From assembly GCA_964606085.1 (NCBI GenBank), contig CAZSFD010000022.1, positions 1 to 59,713 on the forward strand: a stretch of DNA of 59,713 bases, in the 5' to 3' direction. Source of the stretch: CAIQJJ01 sp964606085 (GTDB lineage: Bacteria > Chloroflexota > Anaerolineae > Anaerolineales > UBA4823). Each line of letters starts with the position of its first letter. Position 1 is the first letter of the stretch. This document shows, one piece after another, positions 1 to 7,998 of this stretch. Below the pieces are notes generated by a model. It did not search any database and was not told where the DNA came from. It worked only from the letters and a program-made list of their open reading frames with translations. A program made the position numbers and the translations under genes.

Positions 1-108
1 TATCAGAACAGCAAAAAGGTGCTTCCACAAGGTTGGGTACGAATGGCGGCCATCGTTTTTGTCATTTCGGGCGTTTTGGCTGCCATTCTGGTTTTCCTGC
101 TTCGTTGA
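1..108 (+). CDS. 3' end of a membrane-protein gene (partial)
   Basis: Frame 1 is open from the first base to a TGA at 106-108 and gives 35 residues. The last 22 or so are a clear hydrophobic membrane segment (AAIVFVISGVLAAILVFLLR) preceded by basic residues, a pattern typical of a C-terminal transmembrane anchor. The gene converges on the DUF3592 gene, and a hairpin separates the two. The family cannot be recognised from so little sequence. That it is real is inferred from the amphipathic-to-hydrophobic pattern and from its position. Confidence 0.55.
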   Translation, partial: YQNSKKVLPQGWVRMAAIVFVISGVLAAILVFLLR

Positions 109-133
109 AGTTCCCGGCAGCAAGGGTAAAAAT

Positions 134-173
134 CCGGGCGATGTCGTGGATGAAGCGGATGGACATCGCCCGG
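134..173. terminator. hairpin between convergent genes
   Basis: Perfect 12-bp inverted repeat, CCGGGCGATGTC at 134-145 and its complement at 162-173, with a 16-nt loop. It has short A and T runs on its flanks and lies between two converging genes, so it could act as a bidirectional terminator. Confidence 0.5.
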
Positions 174-183
174 TTTGAAGGTT

Positions 184-1128
184 CTATGTCTGCGAAGATA
201 CCTGGCAGATGGTCGGCTGGCTGGGGACGTAGCGCACCGTGACGATATCGCCGATGCGGTATTTTTGATAGAGTTTGCTATTCTGTTCGGCAGCGGTGAC
301 AATCTGCTGGGATGGGCCAACCTTGAAGGCATACGCTACAAAATACGTGACGTCGCCTTCCGAGTCTCTATCTTGCCAGCGATCAAAAACGATGGCCTGA
401 ACCTGCCGCCCCAGAAAGCGCAACCGGTTCAGTTCGCTCATCGTCTTGACGCCGCTGTACATCATCCCCAGGCCGATCAAAACGAACCAACTACCCATGC
501 CCACAAAAATCAACGAAAACCACACATTCGGCGGGCCAAACTCGGCTTTGAGGGCAGATAGGTTGGGATCAGAAGCGGCGTACAAAACATCTATCTTCTG
601 CCCGGTTTCCAGGTCGTTGTAAAACGAGGATGAAACGCTCTCGCGGGCATTGACCTGGGTCGGGTCGCCGTTGAGCGAGGCAGTGAACTGGTACGAAACA
701 TAGTAGCTGGTCGAGTCGCCGCTGTCGTCTATTTCCAACGCAGTGATCGTCCCCCTTACCGTGACGCCTTCCTGCGAGAGGCGGTTGTAATCCCTCTGTT
801 CGTTGACGAAAATCCCTATCCCCACCACCGGAAAGATAGCGCTGAACAACGTCCACATCAGGCCAAAAAGCAGGATGCAGCCCACGGCCTCGCGCGGGCC
901 GCTGGGCTTGGGACGTTTCAAGCGGCTGTATTCGGGCGGCAGGGGCGCGGCATCCGCCGCCGCCGGGGCGGGTGTTGGCCGTTCAACCGGCGCGGGGCGT
1001 GGCGGCGCGGCGTTTGCCGGTTGGGGGAGATGCGTGCCGCAATAGGCACAGCGCGCCGGGCTGCTGCCATCACGCGATTTTTTGATCTCCGCGCCGCATT
1101 GCGGACAGTGGGTGAGCGATGAATCCAT
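184..1128 (-). CDS. DUF3592 membrane protein with N-terminal zinc ribbon
   Basis: 314 residues. The N-terminus carries two CxxC knuckles (CPQC at about 8-11, CAYC at about 27-30), a zinc-ribbon pattern. A Pro/Ala-rich linker follows, then a transmembrane helix near 80-105, an extracytoplasmic region with the DUF3592 pattern (short beta-rich 'V.G.I' and 'YYVSYQF' blocks), a second helix near 205-225, and another beta-rich segment. The start is fixed by a GGAGG six bases before ATG at 1128. The role of DUF3592 proteins is unknown. It is separated from the next upstream gene by a family E compound palindrome. Confidence 0.75.
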   Translation of the reverse strand: MDSSLTHCPQCGAEIKKSRDGSSPARCAYCGTHLPQPANAAPPRPAPVERPTPAPAAADAAPLPPEYSRLKRPKPSGPREAVGCILLFGLMWTLFSAIFPVVGIGIFVNEQRDYNRLSQEGVTVRGTITALEIDDSGDSTSYYVSYQFTASLNGDPTQVNARESVSSSFYNDLETGQKIDVLYAASDPNLSALKAEFGPPNVWFSLIFVGMGSWFVLIGLGMMYSGVKTMSELNRLRFLGRQVQAIVFDRWQDRDSEGDVTYFVAYAFKVGPSQQIVTAAEQNSKLYQKYRIGDIVTVRYVPSQPTICQVSSQT

Positions 1129-1148
1129 GTAAAGCCTCCAAAGTTTTG

Positions 1149-1216
1149 TAAGGCGAAATTCATTTCGCCCTGCTCTGTTTTCGAAGAAGCTACAGGGCGA
1201 AATAAATTTCGCCCTA
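1149..1216. repeat. family E compound palindrome
   Basis: Two 24-nt arms (1149-1172 and 1193-1216) are near-perfect inverted copies, and each arm is itself palindromic (AGGGCGAAAT then ATTTCGCCCT at 1194-1215). The right edge contains the TAG stop codon of the CPBP gene (1214-1216). Related copies are at 38575-38600, 48353-48406 and 51909-51960. Confidence 0.8.
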
Positions 1217-1873
1217 CCTTATATTCATTACTGCTAATACACTCGCCGCCAGCCAGCCGCTCAAGGCCAGCGCGCCGCTCAGGCTGTGCGCCAGCGCCGT
1301 CCAGCGGGCCGAACCCGTGCGATAGGCCACGAAACCGTAGGCCAGGCCGAGGAACAGCGTCGAAACGACAAAGCCGAGGGCGTTTTCGGCGGGATAGATG
1401 ATCTGCGGGGCAAAGTGCCACAGGGCAAAGCCAATTGCCGGGAGCAGGATGCTCATTTTGGGATCGCCGGGGAACAGGCGTACGAACAGGCCGCGCCACA
1501 GCACTTCCTCGCACACGCCGTTGATCGCCGCCAGCGGGATGGCCGCGGTGATCAGCACGAGCGGCGCTTGGACAAATTCCGGCGCATACATCCACACCGA
1601 AACGACCATCACCAACAGCCACACCATCGCGGCGAGCCAGTTCTGACGCTGGAACAACGCCGCTTCATCGCGCAGCAGCGATAAAAACCCCTGCCTGCCG
1701 AGGAGTACCCCCGGCAGCAGCAGACACGCCAGCCAGTAGACCCCAAAGCCCAGCAAATACCCGCCCGGACGGCCCAGCCCAAGCTCTGCCAGCCAGAACA
1801 CCAACCCCATCACGGGCAGCACGAACAGGGGAATTGCCAGCGAAAGGAGGGTCGCATGTTCGGTGGATTTCAT
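1214..1873 (-). CDS. CPBP family intramembrane metalloprotease
   Basis: 219 residues and strongly hydrophobic, with about six to seven membrane helices. The CPBP (Abi) hallmarks are present: an EExxxR motif (CEEVLWRG, around residue 130) and a downstream FALWHF block with the second metal-binding His. These proteins are intramembrane glutamic/metal proteases related to type II CAAX prenyl endopeptidases. The substrate here is unknown. I chose the ATG at 1873, because the longer open frame to 2113 runs back into the DUF418 gene and its extra residues are not protein-like. It ends on a TAG contributed by a family E palindrome, and it is the last gene of the run starting at the V4R gene. Confidence 0.75.
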   Translation of the reverse strand: MKSTEHATLLSLAIPLFVLPVMGLVFWLAELGLGRPGGYLLGFGVYWLACLLLPGVLLGRQGFLSLLRDEAALFQRQNWLAAMVWLLVMVVSVWMYAPEFVQAPLVLITAAIPLAAINGVCEEVLWRGLFVRLFPGDPKMSILLPAIGFALWHFAPQIIYPAENALGFVVSTLFLGLAYGFVAYRTGSARWTALAHSLSGALALSGWLAASVLAVMNIR

Positions 1874-1914
1874 TTTGCCGCCAGTGAATGAGTCTTCGCG
1901 AAAGTTTTCATATT

Positions 1915-3078
1915 TTATCTGTGCATCGGTTGGCGCTGCCCATAGGTCAGCGAGCGCCAGACCCATTCCAGCGGGCCAAAACGGAAACGCCCCAGCCACC
2001 ACGCGCTGAATGGAATTTGCAATAGATACACGGCAAACGTGATGCCCCACAACCCGGCCGCGCCCACTTTCTCGTACAGGCCAAAACCAAACCCGCCGAA
2101 CAGCAAGGTGCACACCAGCGATTGCAGCACGTAGTTGCTCAAGGCCATGCGGCCCACGTTTGCCAACGGCGCGACGATTTTCGCACCCATCGTATGGAGC
2201 GAAAGCAGCGATAACCCGCTGATATAGGCTGCCGCCAGCGCCGGCGCGCCCACCGTCACGCCCAGGCTGGCCAGCCAGACGTTCTCCACAAACAGATACA
2301 TCGCGTTCCCCGCCAACCCCACCGCCAGGCCGATCCAGAAAATGCGCTGAAGCACCGGGCGGTTTTCATCCAGCCGCTCGAAGAATTTCATCCGCCCGGC
2401 CAGCAAACCGAGCAAAAAGAGCGCCATCACGCTTGGTCCCTGGGATAGGGCAATGAAGATAAACGAAGCCAGTGAAGCCACTGCCTGGAAGATCAGCACG
2501 TTCAGATACGATGAACCGGTGTACACCTGGCGGGCCATGAAGATTGTATCGAAACCGGGGATGGCGCTGTCGTCGCTGCTGAATGCCAACAGCACGAAGG
2601 AGATCGCGAACAACACCGCCGCCCAAATCAGCAGGGTGCGGTCGCGGCGCGTGCGGAAGGCCAGCAGCGCAAAGCCCAACAGCGCATACAGCCGCAAAAT
2701 GTCACCCAGCCACAAAAAGACGGCGTGCAAAATGCCCAGGCCCAACAGCACCCACAGGCGGCGCGGGTAAAACGAGCGAATATTTTTGCCTTTGGCCTCG
2801 CTGCGCGCCAATTGCACCGAAAACCCCAGGCCAAAAAGAAACGAGAAGATGGTGTAAAACTTACCCTCGCAGAAAAACTTCACCAGCGCTTCGGCCAGAT
2901 GATCGTACCAGGGCATGGCTGCGGGTTGGATGTAGCCAGGCAAAAAAGACGGCGTGGCAAACCCGGCAATATTGACCGCCAAAATGCCAAATACAGCAAA
3001 ACCGCGCAGAATATCCAAAATTTGAATGCGCTCGGCTTGTTGAACGGGCAGCATGGTTGCTGCAGGATGTATTGTCAT
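1915..3078 (-). CDS. DUF418 domain-containing membrane protein
   Basis: 387 residues, multi-spanning. The N-terminal ILDILRGFAVFGILAVNI block is the characteristic start of the YeiB/DUF418 family, and the C-terminal third holds the conserved region ending near GPLEWVWRSLTYG. Function in the family is not established; it is distantly related to acyltransferase-like membrane proteins. The start at 3078 has a GGAG eight bases upstream and lies 3 nt after the stop of the GH5-like gene, so the two are co-transcribed. Confidence 0.85.
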   Translation of the reverse strand: MTIHPAATMLPVQQAERIQILDILRGFAVFGILAVNIAGFATPSFLPGYIQPAAMPWYDHLAEALVKFFCEGKFYTIFSFLFGLGFSVQLARSEAKGKNIRSFYPRRLWVLLGLGILHAVFLWLGDILRLYALLGFALLAFRTRRDRTLLIWAAVLFAISFVLLAFSSDDSAIPGFDTIFMARQVYTGSSYLNVLIFQAVASLASFIFIALSQGPSVMALFLLGLLAGRMKFFERLDENRPVLQRIFWIGLAVGLAGNAMYLFVENVWLASLGVTVGAPALAAAYISGLSLLSLHTMGAKIVAPLANVGRMALSNYVLQSLVCTLLFGGFGFGLYEKVGAAGLWGITFAVYLLQIPFSAWWLGRFRFGPLEWVWRSLTYGQRQPMHR

Positions 3079-3081
3079 GCG

Positions 3082-4842
3082 TTATTCTCCAAAAATTTCA
3101 ATTTCTGCCCACGAAACCCACGAGGGGCTTTCCAATGTATCTATGCGGATCACCTGGACTCCCGGCAACGGGCTTTCGGGCGTAAACTCCAGCCACTCGC
3201 CCCCGGTGGTGTGCTGCGCGAAACGGTGGATTTCGACCCACTCCCCATCCGCGCCGCGCACGCGAATTTGGTGGATGGTGTCGCCCTCCGGGTATTGCGC
3301 CACGTGCAGGCGAATGCGGGTGATGGCGGTTGGCTGCCCCAGGTCAATCTCGATCCATTGGGAAGGGCCGCCACCAGAATTCCAGGCGGCGTCGCTGCCA
3401 TCCACGGCGTTTTCGGGCGGGCCGTCGGGCAGGGAGGCCGAGGCCGTCACCGTTTTGCCGAAGGCCAGGTTTGCCACGGTGAGCGGAGTCATGGCGCAGG
3501 CATCTGGCGCGTTGAGCGGGGCCAGGGCATCGAACAGAGTCGCGTTTTCCAGCCCCCACACAGCGTCATCTGCCGGGCGGTTGTAGTATTCCCACACCAG
3601 CCAGCCATCGAACGCATAGTTGCACGATTCCGCCATCCATTCCTGCATACGGGAGGCAGCAAAATCTACATTGGAGAAAAGATGACGGAATGCGCCGACC
3701 TCGCCCATCAGCACCGGTTTGGCCTGGTAGCCCGCCATGCCAAAGTTCTCAACAGAATAGCCCATATATTGTTTGAAGAGATCGCCCGGGCCGGGGTAGA
3801 GATGAAAATCCCAAAAATCCACCGGGGCAACCTGGATAAGCGAGGCCGTATCGCGATAGCGTTCGGGAACCAGGTCGAGATCGTTGGGAAAGTTGGGCGG
3901 GAAGAAGCCCACCGTCACCAAAGCCTGGGGGTCAACGCCTTTGATGATCGGGATCAGCGTTTCCATCCAGAACAGCGCTCCATCGGTGGCCATCTGGGTT
4001 TTTTGGGCGGGGTCGGCCATGTCATACAATTGGCCGTTGCTGATCGTCACCAGGCCCTCGTCGAGCGAGAGGGGCGGCTCTGCGTTGAAAAGCCAGTATT
4101 CATTTTGCAATTGCCAGCCTAACACCACATCAAAAGGCGCGTGGCGCGCTGCCAAACCACCCATCAGGTCGCGCCAGTATTGCGCCTGCATGTCCACCCC
4201 GGCGGCGTGGAGGTAGTAGCCATTCCCAAAGAACTGGTCGAAGCCGAAATGCCCCTGCTGCTGGAATTGCTGGTCGTAGCGCGCCCAATAGCCGCCATCT
4301 GCCGGGACGCCGTTGGCGGTGAGCAGCAAGTAGACCCCTTCCTCGGCGGCCATCTGCATCACCTCAACGATATGATCGAGAAAGACCGGATTCAGCCCGT
4401 CCTGCTCCTGGTTGCCGATGCACGATGGCCCGCTGAAGCAGTGGTCGAAAAACAGGCGCACGGTGTTGTAGCCGCCGGCAGCCAGCCGCTGAAACGCCTG
4501 GCGCACCTTCTCTGGCCGGTACGTCCCTGCGCCGAAGATGTAATCTTCCCACAGCTTGCCGGGCGTGAGTTCGGCGAAATCTACATAATTGACGCCGCGC
4601 GGGATGAATTTCTCGCCGCTGACGGTATCGTAGAACTCAGCGCTGCCATCCACGGTGCGGATGGCGATGCGATGGACGGTAAACGATGGCGTTGGGGATG
4701 CCGTGGGAATGCCGGTGGGGGTGATCGTCGGCGCAGTGGACGCGGTAGGTGTGGCGGGAAATGGGGTTGGAACGCTGGTGGGCAGCGTGCAACCAACAAT
4801 CAAGATAATCAAAACAAGCAGGGCAGCGCAGCGCAGTTTCAT
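3082..4842 (-). CDS. lipoprotein cellulase-like (GH5-type) glycoside hydrolase with C-terminal F5/8 (CBM32-like) domain
   Basis: 586 residues. It has a lipoprotein signal peptide ending in LIILIVGC, then a Thr/Pro-rich stalk of about 35 residues. A TIM-barrel catalytic domain (about 55-425) follows, with an Asn-Glu acid/base candidate in WQLQNEYW and a nucleophile candidate Glu in LMGEVGAF. The C-terminal domain (about 440-586) is discoidin-like (NAVDGSDAAWNSGGGPSQW and a WVSWAEIEIFG end). It probably acts on a beta-glycan at the cell surface; the substrate is not inferable. The start at ATG 4842 gives a proper signal peptide. It lies 1 nt after the stop of the upstream gene. Confidence 0.78.
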   Translation of the reverse strand: MKLRCAALLVLIILIVGCTLPTSVPTPFPATPTASTAPTITPTGIPTASPTPSFTVHRIAIRTVDGSAEFYDTVSGEKFIPRGVNYVDFAELTPGKLWEDYIFGAGTYRPEKVRQAFQRLAAGGYNTVRLFFDHCFSGPSCIGNQEQDGLNPVFLDHIVEVMQMAAEEGVYLLLTANGVPADGGYWARYDQQFQQQGHFGFDQFFGNGYYLHAAGVDMQAQYWRDLMGGLAARHAPFDVVLGWQLQNEYWLFNAEPPLSLDEGLVTISNGQLYDMADPAQKTQMATDGALFWMETLIPIIKGVDPQALVTVGFFPPNFPNDLDLVPERYRDTASLIQVAPVDFWDFHLYPGPGDLFKQYMGYSVENFGMAGYQAKPVLMGEVGAFRHLFSNVDFAASRMQEWMAESCNYAFDGWLVWEYYNRPADDAVWGLENATLFDALAPLNAPDACAMTPLTVANLAFGKTVTASASLPDGPPENAVDGSDAAWNSGGGPSQWIEIDLGQPTAITRIRLHVAQYPEGDTIHQIRVRGADGEWVEIHRFAQHTTGGEWLEFTPESPLPGVQVIRIDTLESPSWVSWAEIEIFGE

Positions 4843-4843
4843 G

Positions 4844-5419
4844 TTAGCGTTTTCTTGCCAATACCCACAGCAGCCCACACAGTGGAAGCGTGATCACCCA
4901 CGTCCAGGCCAGGTCAGCCGGGAGCGGTGCGGGGGTGGGCTGGTCGGTGGGGTCGAAGGTGACGAAGGTGAAGCGCTCCCTTTGCGCCAGGAATTGCTCC
5001 AGGGTCAACTCGAAACCGAGCGACTTCATCACCACGCGCAGACTGGGATTGGACATGGCAAACTCGAAGGCCTCGGCCAGTTCTGCCTCTGCCGTGAGCC
5101 GCCGGGCCGTCACGCTTTCAGCGCCGCGCCAGGTTTGGATGGTGATGTGGGGGTGGGCGGTGATATTGCGGAACCAATCCGTTTTCGTCCCCCAACCGCT
5201 GAAAACATACTTGCGCCCCTTATATTCGTGAAATTCGATGGCCGTGCGGCGCGGCTGGCCGCTCTTGCGGCCAACCGTCGTCATCAGCATGAACAGCCGC
5301 CCCACCACGAAGCCCAGCCCCAGGCGGTAGAGCAAGATCGGCGTTTTGAACAACCATTTCATCAAGCCGCTTGGGTAGGGCAGGCGCTCGACCCAGGTTT
5401 TTGCTTCAGGGGTTTGCAT
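4844..5419 (-). CDS. deazaflavin (F420)-dependent nitroreductase-family protein
   Basis: 191 residues. The core TTVGRKSGQPRRTAIEF ... YVFSGWG ... NITAHPHITIQTW matches the F420H2-dependent quinone reductase/Ddn-type family (split beta-barrel, DUF385). The protein ends in a hydrophobic C-terminal helix and the basic tail ARKR, suggesting membrane attachment. ATG at 5419 is the start, with GGAGG five bases upstream. The gene lies 11 nt after the S33 hydrolase stop and 1 nt before the GH5-like start, so it is in a tight operon. Use of F420 as cofactor is inferred from the family. Confidence 0.8.
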   Translation of the reverse strand: MQTPEAKTWVERLPYPSGLMKWLFKTPILLYRLGLGFVVGRLFMLMTTVGRKSGQPRRTAIEFHEYKGRKYVFSGWGTKTDWFRNITAHPHITIQTWRGAESVTARRLTAEAELAEAFEFAMSNPSLRVVMKSLGFELTLEQFLAQRERFTFVTFDPTDQPTPAPLPADLAWTWVITLPLCGLLWVLARKR

Positions 5420-5430
5420 ATTGCCTCCAA

Positions 5431-6960
5431 TCAAGGTTTGCGAAAGGGTAGCGGTTGAATGGTGGTCACACAGGCCCCATCCGGGGCGCTTGTGCTATCG
5501 GCGAGAAAGGTCCGCATCAACGTTTCGGCACACAAGCCCGTTTTGCCAAATGTCATCATCACGGCATGACCCACACCGGCGAACTCATAAAAATAGGAGG
5601 TTGGCATGGCCTCATGGAGCAGTTCACCCCATGCCGCCGGGGTAATCGGGTCTTGATCGCCCGCCAGGATCAGGATGGGCAGGTCGGTTTGCAAGGGCTG
5701 GTTTTCCGCCGGGTCGGGAGGCTGCGCCCCCCAGGCCAGGCAGATGCGCTGGGCGGTAGCTGCATCTCCCTCGGCTAACCTGGCAAAGACCGGATCGAGC
5801 GTGGCGTTAGTCTGTTCGATGGCCGCCAGATCGATCTCGTAGCCTTCATCCGCACAATTGACGGCCAGGTTCATGCCTTCATCCACCACTTGGACGTAGG
5901 CGAAGAACTCGCTAAACGCCTCGGCGAGTAGTTCTGTCTCGCGCTGGTTAACCTGTTGGATCAACGCAGGGATTTTGGCGGTTTTTTCGCGCCCATAGAG
6001 CATGGCAAAAAAGACCTCGTAGAAAGCGACATCGTTCACCTGGATGGTGATGGCCCTGCCGGTGACGGGGTGAAATGTCTCAACCTCCAGCGGCGTCGCG
6101 TGCAAGGCGTCCATCGTTGCGATGAAGGTCTCTTTGAGATCGGGGAAATGGGCGGCGCAATCCGATTCGGCGGCGCAGCGATCAAAGATGTGCTGGAAGG
6201 CCGCCTGTGTGTTCGGCCAGAAGGACAGGCGGTCTGCCACCTGCAGTGGCACTGGCGAATCCAGGATAACGCCCTCAATCCAGCCTTCATCTTGATGTCG
6301 CAACAGGGTTACTTGCGCCAGCCGTGTGCCGTACGAAAGCCCCAACAGATACACCTTTGAATAGCCCAGGGCCGAGATGATGTCGCGCACATCATCTGCC
6401 GAGGCCGCGGTGGTATAGGCGGCCAGCGATATGCCCTCTTTTTCCAGGCGCATGCGGCAGGACTCATAGGCTTCAAAGGTCAACTGGTTGATTTGCGCGG
6501 TGTCCAGGTCGTTGGCTAACGTTTGATCCAGCAAGGAATCGCTCTCTGGACAATCGAGCAAAGGTTGTGAAAACCCCACACCGCGCTGGTCAAAAAAGAT
6601 CACCGGGCGTTCGGCGATCACCCTTTTCAACAAACTGCTCCCCGGCAGCACTTCCAACGTGCGCGAGCCAGGCCCACCGTTGAGGAATATCACCGGCGTC
6701 GCCCCGGCCTCCTGATCAGGATGCTCAGCAATCGCAACCGACAAGATCACCTGGCGGTTAGATTTTTCCGCCCGGTTCTCTGGCACGGTCACGCTGCCAC
6801 ACCGCAGCGTGTACTGCGTTGACGTTTCCATCGGGCAGGTCTGCTCGACAAACACCGGCACATACACCGTCGGACGCCTGGTCAGCCAGATGGCAGCCCC
6901 CGCCGCCCCAATCGCCACGTAGCAAATCAACAGGATCAGCCAGCTTCGCCTCGTTTTCAT
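5431..6960 (-). CDS. membrane-anchored alpha/beta hydrolase, S33 (tripeptidyl/proline aminopeptidase-like)
   Basis: 509 residues. An N-terminal signal anchor (MKTRRSWLILLICYVAIG) places the enzyme outside the membrane. The fold shows the HG-type oxyanion region (FLNGGPGS), FFDQRGVGFSQP, the nucleophile elbow GLSYGTRLA, and late acid and His residues (AGDQDPITP, GVGHAVM). This arrangement, with a cap and a TAP-like C-terminal part, is typical of secreted S33 peptidases or esterases. ATG 6960 is preferred because it gives a normal signal sequence; a longer frame starts at 6993. It is 33 nt downstream of the V4R gene. Confidence 0.83.
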   Translation of the reverse strand: MKTRRSWLILLICYVAIGAAGAAIWLTRRPTVYVPVFVEQTCPMETSTQYTLRCGSVTVPENRAEKSNRQVILSVAIAEHPDQEAGATPVIFLNGGPGSRTLEVLPGSSLLKRVIAERPVIFFDQRGVGFSQPLLDCPESDSLLDQTLANDLDTAQINQLTFEAYESCRMRLEKEGISLAAYTTAASADDVRDIISALGYSKVYLLGLSYGTRLAQVTLLRHQDEGWIEGVILDSPVPLQVADRLSFWPNTQAAFQHIFDRCAAESDCAAHFPDLKETFIATMDALHATPLEVETFHPVTGRAITIQVNDVAFYEVFFAMLYGREKTAKIPALIQQVNQRETELLAEAFSEFFAYVQVVDEGMNLAVNCADEGYEIDLAAIEQTNATLDPVFARLAEGDAATAQRICLAWGAQPPDPAENQPLQTDLPILILAGDQDPITPAAWGELLHEAMPTSYFYEFAGVGHAVMMTFGKTGLCAETLMRTFLADSTSAPDGACVTTIQPLPFRKP

Positions 6961-6993
6961 GAAAGCCCTTTCCCCTGGTGCATTGCCACTCAT

Positions 6994-7674
6994 TCACTCT
7001 CGGACTGGTAATTTACTCACTTCCCACACACAGGCTGGTGCGCCCATCGCCCGGCATTCCACTTCTTTTACGTCGAATTGGTCGTCTTTGTTGAACGGAA
7101 CCTTGGCGCCCTCGCTAAAATAGCCGGTGAACATGTAGCAAATGGGCGCATCGGCTGTGTAACCGCAGCAGCAGCCACAAGTTTCGGCGATGTAGGCCAC
7201 CCGGTCGCCGCGGTCTTCGACGCGGATTTTCAACGGCTGCACGCCCTGATAGGTGAAAAACTTCTCGAAGCCAAATTTGACCACTTCCAGGGCTTTTTGG
7301 ACGCGCATCCCTTCGGGCAGCAGGCGCAAGGCCCCAATGGCGGCTGCCCCGAAGGCGTTGTTGAACTTTTCCATGCCCTTTTGCTGGCTCAAACGCCCGA
7401 TGCGCAAGACCATACTGCGCCCGCCGCGCCCGAAGAAATTGAGCAATTCCACGTTCAGGTCGGCGTATTGGCCCAAGGTATATTTCCCTGAAATCTGGTT
7501 GAGGTCTTCGGGGTAGTGGTCAATCAGGCTCTCCAGACCAGCCTGTTTCAGTACAACCGCCAGGCCAGCCTTGCCCGCCACTTCTTCGGCGGCTTGCAAG
7601 GCCCATAACATGCCGCCGTCGTGATTTTTGATCGCCGCAATGGGATCGGGCGTGGTTTTACGGGTGATATTCAT
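6994..7674 (-). CDS. V4R (4-vinyl reductase) domain protein
   Basis: 226 residues. The C-terminal half carries the V4R pattern, with a Cys-rich run (ETCGCCCGY) and a final CRAMGAPACVWEV block, as in small-molecule or hydrocarbon-binding V4R proteins that include BchJ-like and sensor domains. The N-terminal half is helical (about residues 20-110). ATG 7674 is chosen because AGGAG lies about 11 nt upstream and the longer frame would run through a terminator-like hairpin. It heads the operon running down to the CPBP gene. The ligand is unknown. Confidence 0.75.
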   Translation of the reverse strand: MNITRKTTPDPIAAIKNHDGGMLWALQAAEEVAGKAGLAVVLKQAGLESLIDHYPEDLNQISGKYTLGQYADLNVELLNFFGRGGRSMVLRIGRLSQQKGMEKFNNAFGAAAIGALRLLPEGMRVQKALEVVKFGFEKFFTYQGVQPLKIRVEDRGDRVAYIAETCGCCCGYTADAPICYMFTGYFSEGAKVPFNKDDQFDVKEVECRAMGAPACVWEVSKLPVRE

Positions 7675-7998
7675 GCTATTTTCGTCTCCTGTTAATTCTG
7701 TTGGTAGCTGGATAAATTTGACCCTTAATATCAGGGTGAAAAAAAAGATGGCATCTCGCTTCCTCATCCATCACGAGATGCCATCTTGAATGCTCAAACA
7801 CATTTTTTCCTGCCAGTTGTTGTGGGTTTTGAACTCCGGTTCGATAGCTTATCATAGTTTGTGAAAACAATTTTTAATAAACTGTTAACCAATATCCTAA
7901 CCTGCATAAAGCGGAAAGACCAGGGCGCTAATCCAGCAAATCCTTATTTTTTGTGCAAGAATTTCGTGGGTTAGGCACCCCTTACCAATCCGTAAACC
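7675..7998. other. 324-nt intergenic region without a gene
   Basis: Between the DUF2207 gene (upstream) and the V4R gene. It holds one strong hairpin (7745-7787) and an A+T-rich stretch around 7850-7915 that is a plausible promoter zone for V4R. No credible coding sequence was seen. Confidence 0.6.
7738..7787 (-). terminator. rho-independent terminator (or leader attenuator)
   Basis: Perfect 14-bp stem (7745-7758 with 7774-7787, AAGATGGCATCTCG) and a 15-nt loop, followed on the minus strand by a run of about eight T. It sits roughly 210 nt beyond the DUF2207 stop codon and 70 nt upstream of the V4R start. It could end the DUF2207 transcript or attenuate the V4R leader. Confidence 0.8.

Noticed and set aside
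2725..4122. Plus-strand open frame (465 codons) across the DUF418 and GH5-like genes
   Set aside because: Spans two convincing minus-strand genes and has no recognisable domain.
7676..7870. 64-residue minus-strand frame
   Set aside because: Runs straight through the terminator hairpin and its T run, with no family resemblance.
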